A DNA stretch of 64,000 nucleotides, taken from Planctomycetota bacterium (lineage in GTDB: Bacteria; Planctomycetota; UBA1135; GCA-002686595). Shown piece after piece: positions 8,310 to 16,858 of the stretch (within the stretch, counting starts at the first letter, position 1; each line of letters opens with the position of its first letter). The translations under genes and the position numbers were made by a program. The stretch lies in contig JAEUHY010000053.1 in the NCBI GenBank assembly GCA_016795325.1, forward strand, positions 248,001 to 312,000. Reading direction: 5' to 3'. Under the pieces are notes generated by a model. The model searched no databases and was not told where the DNA came from. It saw only the letters and a list, made by a program, of their open reading frames with translations.

Positions 8310-9227
8310 TCAGCCGCCGCGGTTCTTCCATTCTTTGGCCAGCTCGATCGCGTCGAAGGCGGACAGTTTGTCGAGCGGCGGCGCGCCATCGACGATCCCG
8401 CGCATGGCGTTGATCGCCGCGACGCGCACGGAGTTGTCGTTCGAGTCCAGGTGCGGCCGGACCGTGTTCAAGGCCTTCTTCGATCCGCAGCCCGCGAGCA
8501 GATTGAGCCCGGCAACCAGTTGTTTGCGCTCGGCGCTCGCCAGCAGCGGCAGCAACTTGTCGGTCGCTTCGTCGCCGCGCACTCCGTTGAGCGCCGCGCG
8601 CAGTTCGCCGCCGCGCCGGCCCCACTGGTCGAGTGCGACGCTCGTCAGCGCCTCGAGTCCGCCGAGTCCGCCCGCCGCGGTCAGGCACAGCGCAGCGGCG
8701 TAGCGCTCCTCGATCAGGTCGGCGTCCTCGGGCTTCTTCGCCAGCGCAGCGCTCGCGCGAGTCAGCGCCTGCTCGGCCAGCGCGCGCAGGCCGTCGTCGG
8801 GGAATTGCGCGCAACGTTTGAGCGCCCAGGTGCGCACGTGCGGCGACTTGTTCGCGAACTCGACTCCCAGGAGGCGTGTGTGCGCCGCGCCCGTCACGCG
8901 GTCGAGCAAGGCTTCGACGCGCAGGCGCGCAGCGGTGTCCTTCTCGGCGCCCATCGCGCGCAGCAACTCCGGCGCGGCGCCGGCGCCGACCGCGAACAGC
9001 GCCGCTTCCGCCTGTTCTTCCATCTCCGGGGTGTGCGCCTTGCGCAGCCGCTCGACGTCCTTCTTCACGGTGGACGTCACGGAGGCGTCGAGCTTGGGCC
9101 ACTCGCTCGCGCGTTCGGGCTTGGCGGCGTCCTGCGTCGGCGCCGGCGCCTGCGCGGCTCGCGCTGGGGCGGGCCCGAGGAGCGCCAACGAAACGAACAG
9201 TGCGAGCGAGCGTGTGGCGATGGTCAT
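8310..9227 (-). CDS. Secreted HEAT-like repeat protein
   Basis: This 305-residue protein has a signal peptide (MTIATRSLALFVSLALLGP). The rest is an all-helical, Ala/Leu-rich body with recurring HEAT-like helix pairs, for example NKSPHVRTWALKRCAQFPDD, RGDEATDKLLPLLASAE and LDSNDNSVRVAAINAMRGIV. Such solenoids usually serve as protein-binding scaffolds. The start chosen is the ATG at 9227. It overlaps the stop of the gene upstream in an ATGA arrangement, which strongly suggests translational coupling. The longer open frame upstream lacks a signal sequence and overlaps the neighbour. The function is unknown. Confidence 0.78.
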   Translation of the reverse strand: MTIATRSLALFVSLALLGPAPARAAQAPAPTQDAAKPERASEWPKLDASVTSTVKKDVERLRKAHTPEMEEQAEAALFAVGAGAAPELLRAMGAEKDTAARLRVEALLDRVTGAAHTRLLGVEFANKSPHVRTWALKRCAQFPDDGLRALAEQALTRASAALAKKPEDADLIEERYAAALCLTAAGGLGGLEALTSVALDQWGRRGGELRAALNGVRGDEATDKLLPLLASAERKQLVAGLNLLAGCGSKKALNTVRPHLDSNDNSVRVAAINAMRGIVDGAPPLDKLSAFDAIELAKEWKNRGG

Positions 9228-9934
9228 CGGCGCGCCTTCATGCGGTGTTGGATGAGTTCGGGCACGACCTCGCGCCAGGCGGGGTCGACGATCGTCAGGG
9301 GGAGTCGATCCATGGCGCTGTCGATGCTCGCACGGCGCGTCGCCGCGTCGAGCCAATCGAAACGCAGCACGTCCACGGCCAGCACTGTCGCGGCGGGCGT
9401 CGCGCCTTCGCGACGCCACAGGCGCCGCATGAGCACCCAGCTCCCGGCGTCCTCGATCGGCTCGCTCCACTCGCCGTCCGGCGCCTCCAGCAGCGTGCCC
9501 CAACCGGGCAGGCCGAGCTTCGTCCACGGACCTTCGAGGTATTCGCCCAGCGCTCCGCTCGGCCCCAGCGGTCCGGCGAACCTGCCGGAGCGCAATTCCG
9601 TCAGGCGTTCGCGCGCTTGCGCGAGCGCGCGCTCACGTCCGGCGGGATCGATCTCGTGCGCGATCGCGCGCGGCAGGATCACGTTGGTCAAGGTGAGCCG
9701 GCGCAGGTGCGCCGGGCTCGCGCCCGGTTCGATGCTCTGGATCCACACCGAGGCGAGGTCGACTTCCTCGGCGCTGATCGCGCGCGAACCCACGGCCATG
9801 ACGACGCCCGCGGGCCACTGAGGTGTGCTCGCCGACGGCTGCGGCGCGGCGCCGGGACCGCGGTCGCAGCCGAGCCCCGCGAACGCGGCGACGAGCAGCG
9901 CGAGCGCGGCGTTTTCAGGCTTCCGCGCGGACAT
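9224..9934 (-). CDS. Putative lipoprotein of unknown function
   Basis: The 236-residue product starts with a lipoprotein signal. A hydrophobic stretch (AALALLVAAFAGLGC) ends in a lipobox-like LGC with Cys23 as the likely lipidated residue, followed by Asp. The body has VGSRAISAEEVDLA near residue 48. That resembles the entry into SurA/PpiC-type foldase N-domains, but no rotamase signature is clear. Position +2 after the Cys is Asp. In enterobacteria this favours inner-membrane retention, but that rule may not hold here. ATG 9934 lies 20 bp inside the preceding gene's 3' end, and the stop overlaps the next start. The gene is therefore the middle member of a tightly packed operon. Confidence 0.72.
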   Translation of the reverse strand: MSARKPENAALALLVAAFAGLGCDRGPGAAPQPSASTPQWPAGVVMAVGSRAISAEEVDLASVWIQSIEPGASPAHLRRLTLTNVILPRAIAHEIDPAGRERALAQARERLTELRSGRFAGPLGPSGALGEYLEGPWTKLGLPGWGTLLEAPDGEWSEPIEDAGSWVLMRRLWRREGATPAATVLAVDVLRFDWLDAATRRASIDSAMDRLPLTIVDPAWREVVPELIQHRMKARR

Positions 9935-10610
9935 CGAAGCGACCGACGAACGCCAGTGCGCGCTCGACCAGGAAGTTGTAGGTCTCATGGACGTGCTGCT
10001 CGAGGCTCTCGAGCCCACGCGCCACCAGCAGCGGCGAGAAGGTCGCCTGGTCCTCGAGGAACAGCGAGCGCGGGTCGCCGTGGAACGACTCGACGCGCAG
10101 CGCGTGCGCGTTGGGCTCGCGTTCGCTCGGCGGGAACACCAGGCGCAGCCCGTAGAGCTGCGGCTCGCGCGCGAACTCGCCTTCTTCTCCGTGGAAACCG
10201 AACATGCCTGCCTTGAGGTAGTCGCGCGAGTCGCGGAAGTTGCGTGTGTTGACCAGCGTGCGCACGGTCACCTGGTGCGCGGTGAAGACCTGCACGCCGA
10301 GCGCCGCGCTCGCCGCCTCGGCCATGGCCCGCACGCGCTGCGCGAATTCGTCGACCGTCAGGTGCGAAAGTTCTTCGCGCAGCACCATGCGATCGTGGGT
10401 GAACGAGACGGAGGAGACGGCTCCGGGGCGCGCCGCGGGGTTGGAGAGCAGCGCGCCGTTCTGGAGCAGCGCGAAGTCGGTGTACAGCGGAGAGCCGCCC
10501 TGGAACTGCTCGTTGTGGAGCCGCTGCAGACGCTGCGGGTCCGCGTCGACCAGCGGGTGGAACAGCTCGCTCTGGAAGGCGATCGTGCGCGGGGCGTAGT
10601 GGTTTTGCAT
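9915..10610 (-). CDS. Conserved-looking cytoplasmic protein of unknown function
   Basis: A 231-residue soluble protein with no signal peptide or membrane segment. It begins MQNHYAPRTIAFQSELFHPL. Alternating beta-strand-like stretches (VQVFTAHQVTVRTL, QLYGLRLVFPP) sit among charged helices, as in proteins that form a beta-barrel or TIGR04255-like fold. I could not confirm any family. It is the first gene of the minus-strand operon and faces the foldase gene at 10895 across a 284-bp divergent intergenic region. That region probably contains both promoters. ATG 10610 is chosen because the upstream extension is Arg/Gly-rich and unlike protein. Confidence 0.7.
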   Translation of the reverse strand: MQNHYAPRTIAFQSELFHPLVDADPQRLQRLHNEQFQGGSPLYTDFALLQNGALLSNPAARPGAVSSVSFTHDRMVLREELSHLTVDEFAQRVRAMAEAASAALGVQVFTAHQVTVRTLVNTRNFRDSRDYLKAGMFGFHGEEGEFAREPQLYGLRLVFPPSEREPNAHALRVESFHGDPRSLFLEDQATFSPLLVARGLESLEQHVHETYNFLVERALAFVGRFDVRAEA

Positions 10611-10894
10611 GAAGCGGCCGCGGGCGCGGCGAGAAGCGAGTGCGGAGCGGCCTCGGCCGCGACGCCCCAAGAGGATAGGACGCGTTGGCCGCACGAGGCA
10701 CGTTCGAGGCCGGCTTCCATCTGCGCCGGGGCCCGGGAGGACGCCGGGGCCAGGCGGCTCTCGGGCGACAAGCCTGTGATCTCGCGTTAACTTCTTTGGC
10801 CCTCGCTCGTAGCGGCACGCCAACGCGCGCAGCGCCGCTCGCCTGCCGTCGGCAAGCGAACCACGGACCTCTCCCCCGACCCTCGCCACTGTCC

Positions 10895-12865
10895 ATGAAA
10901 CGTCTTTCCGGCCTTTCCTTCGTCCTCGCCGCGCTCGCGGTCTCGTCCGGCGCCGGCGCCGCCTGCGCCGCCACCACGGCCTCGCTCGCTTCCGGGCAGG
11001 CCGCCAGCCTGAGCACCAACCAAGCGTCGTCGCAGTTCGGCGAGCCGGTGATCGTGCACGGCCGGCGGATCAGCGACGACGAGATCAAGCGCTTCCTGTG
11101 CCACTCGGTCGGCTGGCAGGAGACGAGCAAGTTCAAGTTCCAGGTCATGATCGACCTCGAGCTCGAGCGCCGCCGCCAGCAGGGCGCCAGCGCCGAAGAA
11201 CTGGCGCGCTTCCAGGTCACCGACGCCGAACTCGACCGCAAGCTGCAGCTCAAGAAGGAAGACTTCCTGCTGCGCTATCCGACGCTGGATTTCCGCACCG
11301 AGGTCGCGCGCGCCAACCTGTCGGTCGAGCTCTACCGCGAGCAGCTCCGCCAGGAGATGACCTTCGACAAGGTCTTCCGTCCCGAGAATCCCGCGGAGTG
11401 GCCCGAGATCACCAAGGCCGTGATCGTCGAAGGCCTGGGCGAGCAGTGGATCGAGGACGAGAAGATCAGCTACTGCACGCGCCTCAAGCGCCTGCTGGAA
11501 CAGAACAAGGAGTGGTTGCGCGAGAACGGCTTCGCGGAGCTCGCCGCGCAGGTCGAAGTCCTCAACGACCGCGACAGCCCGCTGGTGATCGAGGCCGTCT
11601 CGCAACCGGCCGCCGCGGCTGCGCTGGCCAAGCTGCGCGAGATCGGTCGCGGCGACATCCCCGAGGACGATCCGATCGCCGTCGAAGCGACGCGTTCGAC
11701 GATCCTCCAGGCGCTGAACACCTGGGCCATTGCGCACCACGACGAGGACGCAATCTACGGCGTGCTCCCCGCGGCCGGCCCCGATTCGCCCAGCGACGCC
11801 GCGGCGCGCGAACAACTGCGCCGCGAGCGCGCTTCGAAGACGCTGATGGTCGTCGACAACGTTCCGGTGCTCACCGACGCCGTTTATTCGCGCATCGCGC
11901 CGTTCGTGACGCCGGACCAGATCGAGGACGCCAAGCGCTTCCTCGCGAACATCGCGCTGCTCGACCACGACCTCGCGCAGCGTGAGCGCGCGGAGGCCGA
12001 GGCGGCCGCGAAGGAAGGCCGCGCGCCGCGCAAGTTCACCATGACGCCGGCCGAGTTCCGCGAATGGTGGCCGACCACCGCGCGCAACAACATGGTCATG
12101 AGCTACATGGAGTACCTCACCCAGCACGAGATGCTCTCGAGCCAGGTGCTGGGCTTCCCCTCGCTGTGGTCCTTCGGCCACTACATGCGCGTGATGGAGT
12201 GCTACAAGCGCGCGCTGGCCGACGAGCTCAAGCAGAACGAGGTCATCTCGAGCGTGCTGCCGACCGCCAACCAAGTGCGCGGCGCGGCCAAGCTCAACTT
12301 GCACGTGCTGTTCGTGTCGGCCTTCGACTTCGACAAGTTCCAGTGGAAGCCCGACGGTTGGAAGACGGCGCGCGCGCGCGCGTTCGAGCTGAAGAAGGCC
12401 CTGGACGACGGTGCGGACTGGAAGGCCACGCTCGAGCTGCACAGCGAGTGGTGGGACCCGCCGATGCCGGAGACCGGCAACAAGCCCGTCCAGAACTTCT
12501 ACTTCAAGGGCACCTTCGGCGATCAGGCGCTGACCCGCAACCAGATCGGCAGCTACCTCGGCGAGAGCGAGTACCGCACGTTCCTCTACGGGCCGTGCGC
12601 CAGCGACGAGATCTTCTTCAACCAGAAGCTGGGCACGATCGCCGGGCCGTTCCGCGGGCCGAAGGGCTACTACATCTCGCGCGTGACGGCGAAGTCGCCG
12701 CCGAACCGGCCGCTGGATCTCAATGAGCCGATCCACCGCCAGATCGTCGAACAGGACTACCTGACGCGCGCCATCGACCAGCGCGTTCAGGCGCTGCTCG
12801 CCGACGGCGTGGCGGCCCAGGCCGTGCGCGGCGTCAAGCCGGGCGGCAGCTTCAGCGACGTCTGA
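10895..12865 (+). CDS. PpiC/SurA-like periplasmic foldase (parvulin-type)
   Basis: A 656-residue protein with a signal peptide (MKRLSGLSFVLAALAVSSGA). An N-terminal helical region carries the chaperone-type opening VIVHGRRISDDEIKRFL. A long helical middle follows. Near the C-terminus is a parvulin-like domain: LNLHVLFVSAFDFD stands for the usual ARHIL strand, then FELKKALDDGADWKATLELHS, and finally IAGPFRGPKGYYISRV, which matches the closing strand GPV...GYHI.V of PpiC. Cis-trans prolyl isomerisation or chaperoning of exported proteins is inferred. Several PPIase core residues are not clearly kept, so it may be chaperone only. The ATG at 10895 is supported by the signal peptide; the longer frame upstream is not. 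Confidence 0.75.
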   Translation: MKRLSGLSFVLAALAVSSGAGAACAATTASLASGQAASLSTNQASSQFGEPVIVHGRRISDDEIKRFLCHSVGWQETSKFKFQVMIDLELERRRQQGASAEELARFQVTDAELDRKLQLKKEDFLLRYPTLDFRTEVARANLSVELYREQLRQEMTFDKVFRPENPAEWPEITKAVIVEGLGEQWIEDEKISYCTRLKRLLEQNKEWLRENGFAELAAQVEVLNDRDSPLVIEAVSQPAAAAALAKLREIGRGDIPEDDPIAVEATRSTILQALNTWAIAHHDEDAIYGVLPAAGPDSPSDAAAREQLRRERASKTLMVVDNVPVLTDAVYSRIAPFVTPDQIEDAKRFLANIALLDHDLAQRERAEAEAAAKEGRAPRKFTMTPAEFREWWPTTARNNMVMSYMEYLTQHEMLSSQVLGFPSLWSFGHYMRVMECYKRALADELKQNEVISSVLPTANQVRGAAKLNLHVLFVSAFDFDKFQWKPDGWKTARARAFELKKALDDGADWKATLELHSEWWDPPMPETGNKPVQNFYFKGTFGDQALTRNQIGSYLGESEYRTFLYGPCASDEIFFNQKLGTIAGPFRGPKGYYISRVTAKSPPNRPLDLNEPIHRQIVEQDYLTRAIDQRVQALLADGVAAQAVRGVKPGGSFSDV

Positions 12866-12909
12866 GTTCGCCGTCCTGCGCTCTTCGCGCGCAGCGAATC
12901 GCCATCCCC

Positions 12910-12947
12910 GCGGCGGACCCGAGCCTCGACAGGCTCGGGTCCGCCGC
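12910..12947 (+). terminator. Perfect 17-bp hairpin after the foldase gene
   Basis: Arms 12910-12926 and 12931-12947 are exact inverted copies (GCGGCGGACCCGAGCCT), with the loop CGAC. The hairpin begins 44 bp after the stop codon. Only a weak T-tract follows (CCGTTTCGC). It may be an intrinsic terminator or a REP-like hairpin. Confidence 0.6.
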
Positions 12948-12994
12948 GATCCGTTTCGCAATCCGCGCCGCGCGCTCCTACGATCCCAGCGCTC

Positions 12995-14884
12995 ATGAGC
13001 AAGTGGTCGAGTTTCGCGAGCCTGCACCGCCTCGTGCGCCCCGAGGTGCGCCCGCAGCTGGGCAAGATCGCGCTGGTGGTCACGCTCTCGGCGCTGGTGG
13101 CCATCGCGGAGAAGGCGCCGCTCGCGCTGATCGATCCGCTCTTCAACCGCGTGCTCTTCCCGCAGGGCGACGTCGAGTCCGGCAACGCGGTGCTGCTCGC
13201 CTTCCGCGCGGCGTTCGAAAGCGCCTTGGGGGTGGTCAGCGAACGCCTCTACGGCGCGACCGAGGAAGGCAGTCCGGAGCGCAAGCTCGCTGCGCTGTGG
13301 ACCATCGCGGGCGTGATCGGCGTGATGGCGGCGCTCAACGCGGTCGCCCAGTACGCGCTCACCCTGGTCTCACGCCGCGTGACGCTGCGCATGGTTGTCG
13401 AACTGCGCCAGCGGCTCGCCGGGCACCTCGTGCGGCTCTCCATGCGCTTCCACGGCAGCCGCCAGTTCGGCGACGTGCTCTCGCGCCTGAGCTCCGACGT
13501 CACGCAGACGCTCAACAGCCTGCAGACCGTGCTGCGCGATCTCGTGCAGCAACCGATGCAACTCGTCGGCTCGCTCGTCGTCGCCGGCATGATGGCGCCG
13601 CTGCCGACCTTGGCGCTGCTCGTCGCCTTGCCCGTGATCGCGATCCCGATCGCCACGCTCGGCAAGCGCCTGCGCCGGCGCACCACGAAAAGCCTCGCGA
13701 GCCTGGGCGCCTCGGTGGAGGTGCTCACGCAGATCTTCACCGGCATCCGCACGGTGAAGGCCTTCCGCGCGGAGGAGCGCGAGCTCGAGCGCTACCGCGC
13801 CGTGAACGAGCAGTTCCTCGACTCCGCGATGCGCGCGGCGCGCGCGCTCGCTTCGATCGAAGCTGCGACGACCATCGTTTCGCAGTTGGGTTTCGCGGTC
13901 GTGCTCGTGATCGCCGGTTGGGCCACGCTCGAGCTGGGCGTGTTCAAGTCGGCCGGCGAGATGGGCGGCTTCTTCGCCGGCGTGGGTTTGGTCTACCAGC
14001 ACGTGCGCAAGATCACCAACGCGGTGAGCCACGTGCAGGAAGCATCCGGCGCCGCTGATCGCCTTCAGGCGCTGCTCGTCGAGCGCGCGGACATCGTCGA
14101 GCACCCCGCCGCGCAGCCGATTCGCTCCCTGGGCCGCGGCCTGGTGTTCGAGCGCGTCACCTTCCGCTACCCGGGCGCGGAGCGCGCCGCCATCGAAGCG
14201 CTCGATCTCGAAGTCCGCCCCGGCGAAACGCTCGCGCTGGTCGGCGCATCGGGCGCGGGCAAGACCACGTTGATCGATTTGATCGCGCGCTTCGTCGACG
14301 TGAGCGAGGGGCGCATCACCGCCGACGGACGCGATCTGCGCGAGCTCAAGCTCGACGACTGGACCGCGCTGTACGCGATGGTCGGCCAGTCGCCGTTTCT
14401 GTTCCACGCGACGGTGCGCGAGAACATCCTGTATGGCAAACCCGGCGCGACGCAGGCCGAGGTCGAGGCCGCTGCGCGCGCCGCGCACATCCACGACTTC
14501 ATCGTGTCGTTGCCCGAGGGCTACGACACGCGCGTCGGCGACCAGGGCTCGCGCCTCTCGGGCGGCCAGCGCCAACGCATCACCATCGCGCGCGCCGTGC
14601 TCAAGGGCGCGGGACTGCTGCTGCTCGACGAAGCGACCAGCGCGCTCGACAGCGAGTCGGAGCTCGAGGTGCAGCGCGCGCTCGACGAGTTGATGGTCGG
14701 CCGCACCGTGATCGTGATCGCGCACCGGCTCTCGACCGTACGCAACGCCGACCGCATCGCGGTGTTCGAACTGGGGCGGCTGGTCGAGATCGGCTCGCAC
14801 GCCGAATTGCTCGCGCGCGGCGGGGCGTACGCGCGGCTGCATGCGGCGCAGTTCGGCGCCGCGAGCGCGTCTGCCGGCGTCTGA
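12995..14884 (+). CDS. ABC exporter, fused permease-ATPase (MsbA/lipid-flippase type)
   Basis: A 629-residue half-transporter. The N-terminal membrane domain (residues about 25-330) has the usual six helices, with long cytoplasmic loops such as MRFHGSRQFGDVLSRLSSDV. The nucleotide-binding domain shows all key motifs: Walker A GASGAGKTT (417-425, Lys423), signature LSGGQRQR (from 521), Walker B LLLLDEATS (Asp545, Glu546) and the H-loop His577. It works as a homo- or heterodimer in the inner membrane. The sequence type is that of lipid A, lipid or peptide exporters, and the substrate is unproven. ATG 12995 follows an intergenic hairpin. The stop lies only 3 bp before a 46-bp inverted repeat. 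Confidence 0.93.
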   Translation: MSKWSSFASLHRLVRPEVRPQLGKIALVVTLSALVAIAEKAPLALIDPLFNRVLFPQGDVESGNAVLLAFRAAFESALGVVSERLYGATEEGSPERKLAALWTIAGVIGVMAALNAVAQYALTLVSRRVTLRMVVELRQRLAGHLVRLSMRFHGSRQFGDVLSRLSSDVTQTLNSLQTVLRDLVQQPMQLVGSLVVAGMMAPLPTLALLVALPVIAIPIATLGKRLRRRTTKSLASLGASVEVLTQIFTGIRTVKAFRAEERELERYRAVNEQFLDSAMRAARALASIEAATTIVSQLGFAVVLVIAGWATLELGVFKSAGEMGGFFAGVGLVYQHVRKITNAVSHVQEASGAADRLQALLVERADIVEHPAAQPIRSLGRGLVFERVTFRYPGAERAAIEALDLEVRPGETLALVGASGAGKTTLIDLIARFVDVSEGRITADGRDLRELKLDDWTALYAMVGQSPFLFHATVRENILYGKPGATQAEVEAAARAAHIHDFIVSLPEGYDTRVGDQGSRLSGGQRQRITIARAVLKGAGLLLLDEATSALDSESELEVQRALDELMVGRTVIVIAHRLSTVRNADRIAVFELGRLVEIGSHAELLARGGAYARLHAAQFGAASASAGV

Positions 14885-14887
14885 CGG

Positions 14888-14984
14888 GCCGATCGTACGG
14901 TGCCAGAGCAATCTGTCTCACGCGTCCGGTGCGCGAGGCGCACCGGACGCGTGAGACAGATTGCTCTGGCACCGTACGATCGGC
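14888..14984. repeat. Perfect 46-bp inverted repeat between convergent genes
   Basis: Arm 14888-14933 and arm 14939-14984 are exact reverse complements over 46 bases with a 5-base loop (CGAGG). The arms include GTGCCAGAGCAATCTGTCTC. The element fills the gap between the stop of the ABC gene (14884) and the stop of ispF (14991), leaving 3 and 6 bp. The arms are far longer than a normal terminator and there is no T-run. It is either a bidirectional terminator or an inserted repetitive element. Confidence 0.95.
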
Positions 14985-14990
14985 GCACCG

Positions 14991-15470
14991 TCACACGCGC
15001 TCGATCAACACCACCGCTTGCACGGCCACGCCGGCGCCGTGGGCGAGGGCGCCGAGGCCCTCGAGCGTCTTGCCCTTCACGTTGACCGCATCCGCGGCGA
15101 CGTCGAGCAGCTGCGCGATCCGCGCGCGCATCGCCGCGCGGTGCGGCGCGATGCGCGGCCCCTCGGTTGCGATCACGACGTCGAGATTGCCGACGCGCCA
15201 ACCGGCGGCGTGAACGCGCGCGAGACATTCGCGCAGGAGCTGCGCGCTGTCGGCGTCCTTCCAACGTGCGTCGCGGTCGGAGAAGAGCGTGCCCAAATCG
15301 TCGAGGCCTGCGGCGCCGAGCAGCGCGTCCGCGATGGCGTGCAGCACGGCGTCGCCGTCGGAGTGCCCGAGCGGCCCCGTCGGGTGCGGCAACTCGATCC
15401 CGCCGAGTACGCAGCGCCGGCCGGCCTCGAGGCGGTGCACATCGAATCCCAGTCCCACGCGCTGCTTCAC
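14991..15470 (-). CDS. ispF: 2-C-methyl-D-erythritol 2,4-cyclodiphosphate synthase
   Basis: IspF catalyses the fifth step of the MEP isoprenoid pathway, cyclising CDP-methylerythritol 2-phosphate and releasing CMP. The 159-residue length is exactly typical. The metal ligands are present in GFDVHR (Asp10, His12) and GHSDGDAVLHA (His44). The substrate loop segments FSDRDARWKDADS and VNVKGKTLEGLG are both recognisable. The start is a GTG at 15470. It overlaps the ispD stop as GTGA, so the two genes are translationally coupled, and the proteins act in the same pathway. Upstream in-frame sequence belongs to ispD. The 3' end abuts the 46-bp inverted repeat. Confidence 0.96.
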   Translation of the reverse strand: MKQRVGLGFDVHRLEAGRRCVLGGIELPHPTGPLGHSDGDAVLHAIADALLGAAGLDDLGTLFSDRDARWKDADSAQLLRECLARVHAAGWRVGNLDVVIATEGPRIAPHRAAMRARIAQLLDVAADAVNVKGKTLEGLGALAHGAGVAVQAVVLIERV

Positions 15471-16225
15471 GGCGTTCCTCGCTGCGCCGTGTGTTCGGCG
15501 CGTGCCTGCGCCCGCGACCGCAGCAGCGCTTGCGCCACGGCGAGGTCCTCGGGCAACGTGATCTTCAAGTTGCTGCGTTCGCCGCGCACCAGCGCGATCG
15601 CGCCGATGTAGCGCTCGTACAAGGCAGCATCGTCGGTGGGCGCGAAGTTCTCGCGCGCGGCGCGCTCGAGCAACTCGCGCAGCAGCGGCGCGCGGAACGC
15701 CTGCGGAGTCTGCGCGGCCCACACCAAGCTGCGGTCGAGCGTCGCCTCGGCGCGTTGGCCGTCGCGCGAGCTCTTGAGCGTGTCGCTGATCGGCACGGCG
15801 ACCAACGCGCCGCCCTCGCGCGCGGCCACCTCGACCGCGCGCTCGATCGTGGCCGGCTCGATCAACGGACGCGCGGCGTCGTGCACGAGCAGCACGTCGA
15901 ACTCTGCGGCGAGCGCTTGAACGCCCGCGCGCACCGAATCGGTGCGCTGCGCGCCGCCGGGAACCACGCGCACGAGCTTGGCGAAGGCCGCGCGGCCGCG
16001 CGCAAGCTGCTCGACCGCGGCGAGATCGTCGCGGTGCGTGACGATCACCAGCGCGCGCACGCTCGGCGCGGCGTCGAACGCTGCGCAGGTGTGCTCGAGG
16101 AGCGTGCGTCCGTCGAGTTGCAACAGCGGCTTGCGCACCCCGTTCGCCGCGACTCCGCCCATGCGCGTCGACTCGCCGGCGGCGACAATCACGCAGGCGG
16201 CGGTGACGGTGGGGGCGGCGGGCAT
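15467..16225 (-). CDS. ispD: 2-C-methyl-D-erythritol 4-phosphate cytidylyltransferase
   Basis: IspD transfers CMP from CTP to methylerythritol 4-phosphate, the third step of the MEP pathway. The 252-residue protein begins VTAACVIVAAGESTRMGG, with the nucleotidyltransferase loop AAG-x-S-x-R-M-G. Later come VPGGAQRTDSVRAG, VLLVHDAARPLI and AAQTPQAFR, all diagnostic of the family. ATG 16225 is chosen because the frame upstream overlaps the divergent ruvC. The gene is coupled to ispF by a 4-bp overlap. The 69-bp space to the ruvC start must hold both promoters. Confidence 0.95.
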   Translation of the reverse strand: MPAAPTVTAACVIVAAGESTRMGGVAANGVRKPLLQLDGRTLLEHTCAAFDAAPSVRALVIVTHRDDLAAVEQLARGRAAFAKLVRVVPGGAQRTDSVRAGVQALAAEFDVLLVHDAARPLIEPATIERAVEVAAREGGALVAVPISDTLKSSRDGQRAEATLDRSLVWAAQTPQAFRAPLLRELLERAARENFAPTDDAALYERYIGAIALVRGERSNLKITLPEDLAVAQALLRSRAQARAEHTAQRGTP

Positions 16226-16294
16226 GCGTGGTGCTCGGAGCGCGCTCAGTTGCCTGGCGCGGCCAAGAGCGTAGGGTCTCCGCTCGCCGACCGC

Positions 16295-16822
16295 ATGCCG
16301 CTCGTACCCGAGGAACACCGCCACGCCATCGTGCTCGGCATCGACCCGGGCACGCGCGTCGTCGGCTTTGGCGCCATCGCCCTGGGCGCGCGCGGCCCGC
16401 TGTTTCTGGGTGCGGGAGTGATCCGTCCGCCGGCCAAGGCGCCGATCGCCGAGCGCCTGGGGTTCATCCGGCGCGAACTCGACGCCTTGCTCGCCGAGTT
16501 GCGCCCCGGAGTGGTCGTCGTCGAGGAGGCCTTCGCGCACCGCAACGTGCAGAGCGCGCTGCGCATCGGCGAGGGGCGCGGTGTGGTGCTGGCCTGCGCG
16601 GTCGCCGCCGGCGCGCGCGCGGAGCAGTTGCCGCCGGCGAGCGCGAAGAAGGCGCTGGTCGGGGCGGGCGGCGCGCACAAGACCCAGGTGGCCGCCATGG
16701 TGCAGCGCGTGCTCGCGCTGGAGGTGGCGCCGGAGCCCTTGGACGCCACGGATGCGCTGGCCTTGGCGCTGGCCTGGGCGCTACGGCAGAGTTCGGCGAC
16801 GCGCGGGCAGCGGCCGGGCTGA
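16295..16822 (+). CDS. ruvC: Holliday junction resolvase RuvC
   Basis: The 175-residue protein has the RuvC fold signatures: LGIDPGTRVVGFG (catalytic Asp17), VVVVEEAFAHRNVQSAL with the second acidic residue, and the C-terminal PLDATDALALALAWA with the Asp-x-x-Asp pair. RuvC cuts four-way junctions symmetrically with RuvAB to finish homologous recombination. Its length matches the family. No ruvA or ruvB is seen beside it in this window. Divergent transcription from ispD leaves a 69-bp shared promoter region. Confidence 0.95.
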   Translation: MPLVPEEHRHAIVLGIDPGTRVVGFGAIALGARGPLFLGAGVIRPPAKAPIAERLGFIRRELDALLAELRPGVVVVEEAFAHRNVQSALRIGEGRGVVLACAVAAGARAEQLPPASAKKALVGAGGAHKTQVAAMVQRVLALEVAPEPLDATDALALALAWALRQSSATRGQRPG

Positions 16823-16858
16823 AGCCGTCGAGCTCCGAAACGGCGCGCTGCGCTGGGC

